Notes under the pieces: generated by a model
What the model was told of the DNA's origin: nothing
The model's input: only the letters and a program-made list of their open reading frames with translations
Databases searched by the model: none
Source: JAOUJD01 sp963811265
GTDB taxonomy: Bacteria > Pseudomonadota > Gammaproteobacteria > Burkholderiales > Burkholderiaceae_F
Direction: 5' to 3'
Length of the DNA stretch: 64,000 bases
Assembly: GCA_963811265.1 (NCBI GenBank)
Contig: CAWEQS010000007.1
Location: 1-64,000 of the forward strand
Translations under genes and position numbers: made by a program
In this document: positions 35,969-43,413 of the stretch, piece by piece
How positions within the stretch are numbered: position 1 is the stretch's first letter
How the letters are laid out: the number at the start of each line of letters is the position of its first letter

Positions 35969-36913
35969 ATGCGGTTCTTCGATGCCGGGCAGGTTCACCG
36001 CGCGCTGGGTTTCGACGCCCTCGCGGACGCGATCGCGGACATGCTGCGGTCGCACCCCGTCGCGCCATTGCGGCACGCGCATGCGCTGTCCCCGACCGAC
36101 TCGTTGCTGCTGATGCCGGCGTGGAGCGACGGCGCGCAGGGCGCGCTCGGGGTGAAGCTCGTCACCGTGATGCCGGGCAACCGGGAACGCGGCCGCGCCA
36201 CCGTCAACGCCATCTACGTCCTGCTCGCGCGCGACGGCGGCGAACCGCTCGCGGTCATCGACGGCGAGGCGCTCACGCTCTGTCGCACCGCCGCCGCTTC
36301 CTTGCTCGCGGCACGCTACCTCGCGCGTCCCGACGCCGAAAACGTGCTGGTCGTCGGCACGGGCCACCTGGCGCCGTACATGGCGCGCGCTCACTGCCAT
36401 GGCCGCAACGTGTCGCGCTTGCGGATCTGGGGCCGCAACGGCGTCGGCGCGCAGACGATGGCGCAGATGCTGCGCGACGAAGGGCTGCCCGCGCAGGCGG
36501 TGGACGATCTCGAACTCGCCGTCCGCGAGGCGGACATCGTCAGCTGCGCCACCACCGCCACGGCGCCGATCGTCCACGGCGCGTGGCTGCGGCCCGGATG
36601 CCATCTCGACCTGGTCGGCGGCTTCCGCCGCAGCATGCGTGAGGCCGACGACGCGGCGGTCGGCCGCTCGCGGGTCTACGTCGACACGTTCGCGGGTGCG
36701 CTGGCGGAAGCGGCCGACATCGTCGAGCCGCTCGAGCGCGGAGTCATCGGCCGGGCCGACGTGCTGGGAGAACTGGCCCAGCTCGTGACCGGCGAGGTGC
36801 CGGGCCGCACGTCGGCTTCGCAGGTCACGCTCTTCAAGTCGGTCGGGACGGCCGTCGAGGACCTGGCGGCCGCGCGCCTGCTGCTGCAGAACGCGGGGGC
36901 CGACGGCGGTTAG
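35969..36913 (+). CDS. Ornithine cyclodeaminase / mu-crystallin family protein
   Basis: A 314-residue NAD(P)-dependent enzyme. The Rossmann motif reads Val-Val-Gly-Thr-Gly-His-Leu-Ala-Pro-Tyr-Met (about residue 127), preceded by the family pattern Ala-Val-Ile-Asp-Gly-Glu-Ala-Leu-Thr-Leu-Cys-Arg-Thr-Ala-Ala. Members include ornithine cyclodeaminase and delta-1-pyrroline-2-carboxylate reductase, and the motif alone does not decide between them. It follows moaC by 21 bases. Its stop TAG overlaps the stop TAA of convergent recN in TTAG (36910-36913). Confidence 0.88.
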   Translation: MRFFDAGQVHRALGFDALADAIADMLRSHPVAPLRHAHALSPTDSLLLMPAWSDGAQGALGVKLVTVMPGNRERGRATVNAIYVLLARDGGEPLAVIDGEALTLCRTAAASLLAARYLARPDAENVLVVGTGHLAPYMARAHCHGRNVSRLRIWGRNGVGAQTMAQMLRDEGLPAQAVDDLELAVREADIVSCATTATAPIVHGAWLRPGCHLDLVGGFRRSMREADDAAVGRSRVYVDTFAGALAEAADIVEPLERGVIGRADVLGELAQLVTGEVPGRTSASQVTLFKSVGTAVEDLAAARLLLQNAGADGG

Positions 36914-38562
36914 GAAGCGAGCAGCTCCCGCGCGTGCTTGCGCGTGGTCTCGGTGATCTCCTGTCCGCCCAGCATCCGCGCGACTTCCTCGACGCGCGTC
37001 TTGCGGTCGAGTTGCCGCAGCCGGGAGATCGGCCGCCCGGCGTCGTCGCTCTCCTTCAGCACGACGAAGTGCTGGTCGCCATGGGCGGCGACCTGCGGCA
37101 GGTGCGTGACCGCCAGCACCTGGCGGTTCTGTCCCAGCCGCTTCAGCAGGCGTCCGACCGTGTCGGCGACGGCACCGCCGATTCCCGCGTCGACCTCGTC
37201 GAAGATCAGGGTCGCGACCGGCGTGGCGGTCGCCGCGATGACGGAGATCGCCAGGCTGATCCGTGCGAGCTCGCCGCCCGAGGCGACCTTGGCGAGCGGT
37301 TTCGGCTGCACCCCCGCGTGTCCCGCGACCAGGAACTCGACGCGATCGGTCCCGGATGCGGCCGGCTCCCCCTCGGCGAGCGCGACCTCGAAGCGGCCGC
37401 CTTCCATGTTCAGGTCCTGCATCGCGCGCGTGACTTCCTGGCCCATGCGCTTCGCGGCGGCCGCGCGTTTCTTCGACAGCGCCTTCGCCTGCTTCGCCCA
37501 GGCGTCGCGCAGCGCGGACTCGCGGGCGCGGAGCGCGTCGAGGTCGCCGGCCGACGCGAGCGCGTCCAGCCGCGCGCGCGACGTGGCGAGGAGTTCGGCG
37601 ATCTGCTCGGGCGTCGTCTTGAACTTGCGCGCCGCCCCGTGCAGGGCGGACAGCCGCGCGTCGACCTCGGCCAGCCGCGAGGCGTCGAGGTCCGTCTTGT
37701 CGAGATAGCGCCGCAGCGCGGCCACGGCTTCGTCGAGCTGGATCTGCGCGGCGTCGATCAGTTCGACGGCGGGCTGCAGGCGCTCGTCGTACGGAACGAG
37801 GTGATCGAGCCGGGCGCTGACGTTGCCGACCTGCGCCAGCGCCGAGGCATCGGAGTCGGCCAGCGCGTCGACCGCCGCCTGCACGCCCTCGAGCAGGCCA
37901 GCCGCGTGCGACAGCCGCCTGTGCTCGGCCTGCACGGCGTCCCACTCGCCCGGCTGGGGCGCCAGCGCTTCGAGCTCCTCGACGATCCAGCGCACGCGGT
38001 CCTGTTCGGCGAGGGCGCTGGCCGCCATTGCCTCGGCCTCTTCGCGCGCGCGCTGTTCGCGCTTCCAGTCGGCCCAAGCCTTCCCGAGTTCGCGGCGCTC
38101 GCCTGCGAGCCCACCGTGCTCGTCGAGCAGCGCGAGCTGGGCGGCGCTCTTCAGCAGCGACTGGTGCGCGTGCTGGCCGTGCACGTCGAGCAGGAGCTCG
38201 CCGAGTTCGCGCAGCTGCGCCAGCGTCACCGGGGAACCGTTGATGTACGACTTGCTGCGGCCGCCGGAGTCGATGGTCCGGCGCACCAGCACGCTCGCTT
38301 CGTCCGCGTCGCCCACGTCCTGCGACCGCATCCACTCGACCACCGCGGGTCCGGCGCTGAACTCGGCGCTGATCTCCGCGCGCGGCGCGCCTTCGCGCAC
38401 CACGTCGGCGTCGGCGCGCTCGCCGAGCGCGAGCAGCAGGGCGTCGATGAGGATGGACTTGCCCGCGCCGGTCTCGCCGGTGAGCACGGTGAAGCCGGGC
38501 GCGAAGTCGAGTTCGAGCGACTCGACGATGACGAAGTTGCGGATTGCCAGCGACAGCAGCAT
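36910..38562 (-). CDS. recN: DNA repair protein RecN
   Basis: About 550 residues from ATG 38562; the longer open frame runs on into the nadK region and is not used. SMC-like ATPase: Walker A Gly-Glu-Thr-Gly-Ala-Gly-Lys-Ser near residue 30, long coiled-coil arms in the middle, and the ABC signature followed by Walker B Leu-Ile-Phe-Asp-Glu-Val-Asp-Ala-Gly-Ile-Gly-Gly. It helps repair double-strand breaks. It lies 11 bases after nadK on the same strand, so they probably form an operon. Confidence 0.96.
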   Translation of the reverse strand: MLLSLAIRNFVIVESLELDFAPGFTVLTGETGAGKSILIDALLLALGERADADVVREGAPRAEISAEFSAGPAVVEWMRSQDVGDADEASVLVRRTIDSGGRSKSYINGSPVTLAQLRELGELLLDVHGQHAHQSLLKSAAQLALLDEHGGLAGERRELGKAWADWKREQRAREEAEAMAASALAEQDRVRWIVEELEALAPQPGEWDAVQAEHRRLSHAAGLLEGVQAAVDALADSDASALAQVGNVSARLDHLVPYDERLQPAVELIDAAQIQLDEAVAALRRYLDKTDLDASRLAEVDARLSALHGAARKFKTTPEQIAELLATSRARLDALASAGDLDALRARESALRDAWAKQAKALSKKRAAAAKRMGQEVTRAMQDLNMEGGRFEVALAEGEPAASGTDRVEFLVAGHAGVQPKPLAKVASGGELARISLAISVIAATATPVATLIFDEVDAGIGGAVADTVGRLLKRLGQNRQVLAVTHLPQVAAHGDQHFVVLKESDDAGRPISRLRQLDRKTRVEEVARMLGGQEITETTRKHARELLAS

Positions 38563-38573
38563 CGGTGAATCGG

Positions 38574-39461
38574 CTAGCTGCGCGCTCCGCTCGGCATCAC
38601 GCTCCAGTGCAGCTTCTGCCGCAGCGTGGCGAAGAAGTTGTAGCCGACGGGATGCAGCAGCGTGACGGCGTCGGCCCCGCGCTTGACCCGCACCACGTCG
38701 CCGGGCGAGAGGTGCGAGTACGTCTGCATGTCGAAGTGCGCGCTGGCGTCGCGCACGTCGGTGATCTCGATCTCGACCACGACGTCGTCGGCCAGCACGA
38801 TGGGGCGGTTCGACAGCGTCTGCGGGGCGACCGGCACCAGCAGCAGGCCGGCCAGCGACGGATACAGGATCGGCCCGTTGGCCGACAGTGCGTAGGCGGT
38901 GGAGCCGGTGGGCGTCGAGACGATCACGCCGTCGGCGCGCTGGTTGTACATCGTGACGCCGTCCACCCGCACCGTGTACTCGACCATCCCGCCCGCCACG
39001 CCGCGCGAGATCACCACGTCGTTCAGCGCAACCGCGTGATGGGCCACCCGGCCCTGGCGCCGCACTTCGGCGTCCAGCAGCATCCGCCGGTCGGTTTCGT
39101 AGGCGCCGCGCAGCATCGGCACCAGCACCTCGGCCACCTGGTCGAGCGCGATGTCGGTCATGAAGCCGAGCCGGCCGTGGTTGATGCCGATCAGCGGCAC
39201 CCGGAAGGGCGCCAGCTCGCGCGCGATGCCGAGCATCGTGCCGTCTCCGCCGAGCACGATGGCGACGTCGGCCTGCTTGCCGATCGCGTGCACCGTGTAG
39301 CCCGCGTGCTCCCCCGGGCCGATGTTCTCGGCTGTGGCGAGGTCGAACATCACCTTGCCGCCGGCGCTCTCCACGACACGGGCGATCTCGAGCAGCGGCT
39401 CGCGGATGCCTTCCGCGCGCGGCTTCCCGAAGACGGCGACGTGGGTGAACGCCTGGGTCAT
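38574..39461 (-). CDS. nadK: NAD kinase
   Basis: 295 residues from ATG 39461. It phosphorylates NAD to NADP. The catalytic motif Leu-Gly-Gly-Asp-Gly-Thr-Met-Leu (about residue 70) and Asn-His-Gly-Arg-Leu-Gly-Phe-Met are present, with Thr-Pro-Thr-Gly-Ser-Thr-Ala-Tyr in the nucleotide pocket. The gene is divergent from hrcA and followed by recN, the standard betaproteobacterial order. A CATAAT on the minus strand ends 7 bases before the ATG and no Shine-Dalgarno sequence is seen, so the mRNA may be leaderless. Confidence 0.96.
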   Translation of the reverse strand: MTQAFTHVAVFGKPRAEGIREPLLEIARVVESAGGKVMFDLATAENIGPGEHAGYTVHAIGKQADVAIVLGGDGTMLGIARELAPFRVPLIGINHGRLGFMTDIALDQVAEVLVPMLRGAYETDRRMLLDAEVRRQGRVAHHAVALNDVVISRGVAGGMVEYTVRVDGVTMYNQRADGVIVSTPTGSTAYALSANGPILYPSLAGLLLVPVAPQTLSNRPIVLADDVVVEIEITDVRDASAHFDMQTYSHLSPGDVVRVKRGADAVTLLHPVGYNFFATLRQKLHWSVMPSGARS

Positions 39462-39468
39462 GCGGACG

Positions 39469-39474
39469 ATTATG
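39469..39474 (-). promoter_or_regulatory. Putative -10 (CATAAT) for nadK, leaderless spacing
   Basis: On the minus strand CATAAT is followed by 7 bases and then the nadK ATG. There is no ribosome site in the 7 bases. Confidence 0.5.
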
Positions 39475-39537
39475 CAGGAACCCTCCGGCCGCGCCCGTCT
39501 CGAACGCACGACAGCGCTGCAGGGCCCTGCTTGCGGT

Positions 39538-39543
39538 CATAAT
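39538..39543 (+). promoter_or_regulatory. Putative -10 (CATAAT) for hrcA, leaderless spacing
   Basis: CATAAT is followed by 7 bases and then the hrcA ATG at 39551. The hexamer and gap mirror the divergent nadK promoter. The alternative hrcA ATG at 39542 lies inside the hexamer and is unlikely to be used if the hexamer is a promoter. Confidence 0.5.
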
Positions 39544-39550
39544 GGTTCCC

Positions 39551-40567
39551 ATGCTCGACGATCGATCCAGACAACTGCTCAAGACGCTGATCGAGCGTTA
39601 CATCGCCGACGGCCAGCCGGTCGGCTCGCGCGCGCTGGCGCGGATCTCGGGGCTCGAGTTGTCGCCGGCAACCATCCGGAACGTGATGGCGGACCTCGAG
39701 GACATGGGCTTTGTCTCCAGCCCGCACACGTCGGCCGGCCGGGTGCCGACGCCGCGTGGCTACCGGCTGTTCGTCGACAGCCTGCTGACCGTGCAGCCGC
39801 TGGAACAGCAGCAGACCGACCTGATGCAGGGGCAGCTGCAGGTCGCCGATCCCAGCCGCGCCATCCAGAACGCGGCGCAGCTGCTGTCGCGCCTGTCCCA
39901 GTTCGCCGGCGTCGTGCTGACGCCGCGGCGCACCTCGGCGTTCCGGCAGGTCGAGTTCGTGCGGCTGTCGGACCGGCGGGTGCTGCTGATCATCGTGACG
40001 CCCGAGGGCGACGTGCAGAACCGCGTGCTGATGACGGAAGCGCCGTACACGCCGTCGCAGCTGGTCGAGGCCGCCAACATCCTGAACGAGCAGTTCGCGG
40101 GACGCTCGTTCGGCGAGGTGCGGGAGCGGCTGCACGGCGACCTCCGCGTCCTGCGCGAGGACATCTCGCGCCTGATGGAGTCGGCGCTGCAGGCCGGCAG
40201 CCAGGCGGCCGAGGAGTCCGAGCCGGTGGTGATCTCCGGCGAGCGCAACCTTCTCGGAGTGTCGGACCTCGCCACCGACATGGACAAGCTGCGCCGCATG
40301 TTCGACCTCTTCGACCACCGCAGCCGGCTGATGCAACTGCTCGACACGGCGATCAACGCGCACGGCGTGCAGATCTACATCGGCGGTGAGTCGACGCTCG
40401 TGCCCTTCGACGACATGAGCATGGTGGTCGCGCCGTACACGGTCGACGGCAAGGTCATCGGCACGCTGGGCGTCATCGGCCCTACGCGCATGGCGTACGA
40501 GCGGGTGATCCCGATCGTCGACATCACGGCGAAGCTGCTGTCGAACGTGCTGTCGCAGAGCCAGTAG
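39551..40567 (+). CDS. hrcA: Heat-inducible transcription repressor HrcA
   Basis: About 338 residues from ATG 39551 (Leu-Asp-Asp-Arg-Ser-Arg-Gln-Leu-Leu-Lys). The winged-helix DNA-binding part is at residues 1-75 (Arg-Tyr-Ile-Ala-Asp-Gly-Gln-Pro-Val-Gly-Ser-Arg; Pro-Ala-Thr-Ile-Arg-Asn-Val-Met). The C-terminal domain carries Gly-Val-Ile-Gly-Pro-Thr-Arg-Met. HrcA represses heat-shock genes by binding the CIRCE repeat. I see no CIRCE in front of grpE, dnaK or dnaJ in this window, so its targets are probably elsewhere (typically groESL). Confidence 0.96.
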   Translation: MLDDRSRQLLKTLIERYIADGQPVGSRALARISGLELSPATIRNVMADLEDMGFVSSPHTSAGRVPTPRGYRLFVDSLLTVQPLEQQQTDLMQGQLQVADPSRAIQNAAQLLSRLSQFAGVVLTPRRTSAFRQVEFVRLSDRRVLLIIVTPEGDVQNRVLMTEAPYTPSQLVEAANILNEQFAGRSFGEVRERLHGDLRVLREDISRLMESALQAGSQAAEESEPVVISGERNLLGVSDLATDMDKLRRMFDLFDHRSRLMQLLDTAINAHGVQIYIGGESTLVPFDDMSMVVAPYTVDGKVIGTLGVIGPTRMAYERVIPIVDITAKLLSNVLSQSQ

Positions 40568-41064
40568 GCGCGGGCCATCTGGTGTCCCGCTCGCGATGGA
40601 GTTGGACCCGTTGGCTGTGTCCGCTCTGCGCGCCGCCCGCGCTGCGGGGCGCCTCGACTCCGCGCGACGCGCGGCGGGCGTCACTGCCGAGGACTTCTTG
40701 CGGGCTGGCAGCTTTCGGAGCGAGCTTCGCGCGTGTTCGCGCGGCGTGCCTTCCGGCCGATGGAGTCCCGGCCCGCCGCCCGGTTGACTGGCCACGCCCG
40801 CCGCCTGCGCCGCGCTTCGCGAGGTACCCGCGCACGGCGCACGCGGCGTACAGGCGCGCCGAGGCGCTGGCCTGCCGCGAGGCGCTGCGACCGGTTCGTC
40901 CGCGGGCGCGCTCAGCCGAATGACGCCCGCCGCGACGGCCCGAAGTCGAGGTACGCCGACGTCCGACCAGGCGCAGGAGAGGACACAGCGAGCTCGACGC
41001 AGTCGAACTCCTTACAATGGCGCGCCCGGCACCTCGCCGCTCCACCCTCGAGCACCCCTCCACG
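40568..41064. other. Gene-free region between hrcA and hemH
   Basis: Almost 500 bases with no credible gene. The open frames in all phases are Arg/Ala/Pro-rich and lack ribosome sites. TACAAT at 41013-41018 is a plausible -10 for hemH, about 47 bases before its ATG. I see no tRNA, no clear terminator and no recognised RNA family. Confidence 0.5.
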
Positions 41065-42178
41065 ATGTCATTCCTGAACGAAGCGCCGTACTCCCACGGC
41101 ACCCGGTCGCGGACCGCGGTCCTGCTCGTCAATCTCGGAACGCCAGAGGCGCCGCAGGCCGGCGCCGTGCGGCGCTACCTGAAGGAGTTCCTCTCCGATC
41201 CGCGCGTCGTCGAGATCCCGCGCGTCGTCTGGTGGCCGATCCTCAACGGGATCATCCTCACGCTGCGGCCGCGCAAGTCCGCGGCCAAGTACGCGGCGAT
41301 CTGGACCGAGCGCGGCTCGCCGCTGATGGTGCACTCGCGCGAGCAGGCCACGCTGCTGCGCGGCTACCTCGGAGAACAAGGCATCGAGGCGGACGTGGTG
41401 CTCGCGATGCGCTACGGCGAGCCGTCGATCGCCTCGGTGCTGGCCGAACTGCAGCGGCAGCGCACCGACCGCGTGCTGGTCGTTCCGATGTACCCGCAGT
41501 ACTCGGGCACGACCACGGCCTCGGTGCTCGACGCGCTGTTCGACGAGTGGAAGCGCACGCGCAACGTGCCCGAGGTGCGCTGGGTGAAGCACTTCCACGA
41601 CGACCCGGGCTACATCGATGCGCTGAAGCAGTCGGTCCTCGCGCACTGGAAGGCCCACGGCCGCGCGCAGGACGCGGGAGGCAAGCTGGTGATGAGCTTC
41701 CACGGCGTGCCGAAGCGCACGCTCGATGCTCGGCGATCCGTACCACTGCGAGTGCCAGAAGACGGGGCGGCTGCTGGCCGAAGCGCTCGGGCTCGGCAAG
41801 GACGACTACCTGGTCACGTTCCAGTCGCGTTTCGGCAAGGCCGAGTGGCTGCAGCCCTATACGGCGCCGACGCTGCACGACCTGGCCCGGCGCGGCGTCC
41901 GTCGCGTCGACGTGATGTGCCCCGGCTTCCCCGCCGATTGCCTCGAAACGCTCGAAGAGATCGCGATGGAAGGCAAGCAGGAGTTCGTGTCGGCCGGCGG
42001 GCAGGAGTACCGGTACATCCCGTGCCTCAACGGATCGCCCGCCTTCATCCACGCGCTCGCGCGGCTGGCGCAGCGGCACATGCAGGGCTGGGATGTCGCG
42101 CGCAGTCACGCGGACGAACGCGCGGCCGAAGCGGCGCGCAGTCGCGCGCTGGCGCTCCTGGGCGGAGCGTCCGACTAG
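41065..42178 (+). CDS. hemH: Ferrochelatase, frameshifted by one extra base near 41728
   Basis: Inserts iron into protoporphyrin IX, the last step of haem synthesis. ATG 41065 (Ser-Phe-Leu-Asn-Glu) begins the family sequence Val-Leu-Leu-Val-Asn-Leu-Gly-Thr-Pro-Glu. The catalytic His is in Ser-Phe-His-Gly-Val-Pro-Lys-Arg-Thr-Leu. Directly after this the frame is lost. Removing one G near 41728 joins Thr-Leu-Asp to Leu-Gly-Asp-Pro-Tyr-His-Cys-Glu-Cys-Gln and the rest of the enzyme, about 370 residues in all. Because the enzyme is usually essential and both halves are well kept, a sequence insertion error is likelier than loss. The stop overlaps the convergent gene's stop in CTAG. Confidence 0.9.
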
Positions 42179-42534
42179 GACGGGCCGCGCAGGGTCAGCG
42201 CGTCGTCCTTCACCTCGACCGAGTCGCCGACGCTGAATTGCCGGGCCGGCGCCCGCAGCGTGCGGACGGAGCCGTCGGTCATCTGGACTTCGACAAAGGT
42301 CACCGGGACCGAGTGCGCGGAGCGCCGCACCGCCACCACCGTGCCGCACCCCTTGCAGTTCGTCGCGCTCGGAGCGCGGTCCATGGCGCCAGGCTGGGGT
42401 CGCGCGAAGTAGTTGACCGCGACGATGACGCCGATGGCGAGCAGCCCGACCAGGGCGATCGGGGCCTGCCCTTCCATCATCCCCGCGGCTGCCCGCGGGT
42501 TCACGTTCGCTGCCTTCGTCACTGGGCGTTCCAC
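42175..42534 (-). CDS. Small membrane-anchored hypothetical protein
   Basis: A 119-residue protein from GTG 42534 (GTG 42522 is possible). It has one membrane helix at about 25-43 (Pro-Ile-Ala-Leu-Val-Gly-Leu-Leu-Ala-Ile) and a periplasmic tail with Cys-Lys-Gly-Cys and a small beta-rich domain (Val-Thr-Phe-Val-Glu-Val-Gln-Met-Thr-Asp-Gly). The tail resembles the end of SlyB-like glycine-zipper proteins, but the glycine zipper itself is missing. Function unknown. It is convergent with hemH, with overlapping stop codons at 42175-42178. Confidence 0.7.
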   Translation of the reverse strand: MERPVTKAANVNPRAAAGMMEGQAPIALVGLLAIGVIVAVNYFARPQPGAMDRAPSATNCKGCGTVVAVRRSAHSVPVTFVEVQMTDGSVRTLRAPARQFSVGDSVEVKDDALTLRGPS

Positions 42535-42702
42535 CTTCTGGCCCGCTTTGTACGGGGAGCGCGGGCGAGGCGATAGGTCATCCGATCCCGTGTTACGGCG
42601 AAGGCGGACGGCGGATTGCCGCCGAGACGCGGTCCCAGGTGTCGAAACCGGCCGCTGGCGGCGGCCTCGTTCTGCCCTTGCCGCAATGTTCGGACCGCTT
42701 CC

Positions 42703-42731
42703 CTTGAAAAACCGCGGTGCTGACCCAACAT
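42703..42731 (+). promoter_or_regulatory. Putative heat-shock (sigma-32) promoter before grpE
   Basis: CTTGAAA at 42703-42709 is a perfect match to the sigma-32 -35 consensus. After about 14 bases CCCAACAT (42724-42731) is a partial match to the -10 (CCCCATnT). It lies about 45 bases before the grpE ATG. No CIRCE repeat is present. This suggests sigma-32 rather than HrcA control of the chaperone genes. Confidence 0.5.
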
Positions 42732-42773
42732 CCCCCTAAACCATTGAACGACAAGCGAAAACCGGAGGAATCG

Positions 42774-43331
42774 ATGCAGGGACGAGAGGGCGCGGCGGCC
42801 GACACGACCGACCGCAACGACGCTCCGGAGGGTGAACAGCCGCAGCCGCAGGCGCTCGGTGCCGCGACCGTCGTCGACGTCGAGAAGGAACTGCAGGCCG
42901 CGCTCGACAAGGCCAACGAGAACTACGACCTGTTCCTGCGGGCGAAAGCCGAGGCCGACAACGTCCGGCGCCGCGCGCAGGAAGACGTCGCCAAGGCGCA
43001 CAAGTTCGCGGTGGAGTCGTTCGCCGAGAGCCTCGTGCCGGTGGTCGACTCGCTCGAGAAAGCCCTGGAAGCGACCAACGCCACGCCCGAGGCCATGCGC
43101 GAGGGCGTCGAACTGACGCTCAGGCAACTGAAGGCGGCGTTCGAGAAGGGCAACCTGAAGGAAATCAACCCGGTCGGCGAGAAGTTCGACCCGCGCTGGC
43201 ACCAGGCGATCTCCATGGTGCCGGCTCCGCAGGGCATCAGGCCGAACCACGTGGTCGCGGTGCTGCAGAAGGGCTGGACCATCGCCGACCGCGTGCTGCG
43301 ACCGGCGCTGGTGACGGTCGCGCAGTCTTGA
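42774..43331 (+). CDS. grpE: Nucleotide exchange factor GrpE
   Basis: 185 residues from ATG 42774, which has GGAGGA 4 bases upstream; the in-frame start at 42717 lies inside the promoter region. GrpE releases ADP from DnaK. The long N-terminal helix (Asp-Leu-Phe-Leu-Arg-Ala-Lys-Ala-Glu-Ala-Asp-Asn-Val-Arg-Arg-Arg) and the beta-wing end (His-Gln-Ala-Ile-Ser-Met-Val; Gly-Trp-Thr-Ile-Ala-Asp-Arg-Val-Leu-Arg-Pro-Ala) are complete. It is the first gene of grpE-dnaK-dnaJ. Confidence 0.97.
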   Translation: MQGREGAAADTTDRNDAPEGEQPQPQALGAATVVDVEKELQAALDKANENYDLFLRAKAEADNVRRRAQEDVAKAHKFAVESFAESLVPVVDSLEKALEATNATPEAMREGVELTLRQLKAAFEKGNLKEINPVGEKFDPRWHQAISMVPAPQGIRPNHVVAVLQKGWTIADRVLRPALVTVAQS

Positions 43332-43413
43332 ACTTGTCCACGGGCGCCGCACATTAGCGGCAGGCAGCTGAACGCAACAGCGCACAGAACAGCGGAAAAC
43401 AGAGGGAACCAAC

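Noticed and set aside
36910..39582. RecN fused to an upstream 300-codon extension
   Set aside because: The extension is the antiphase reading of nadK. The proper RecN start (Leu-Leu-Ser-Leu-Ala-Ile-Arg) is at 38562.
39461..43413. CIRCE operator near hrcA, grpE or dnaK
   Set aside because: I looked for TTAGCACTC and GAGTGCTAA and close variants and found none.
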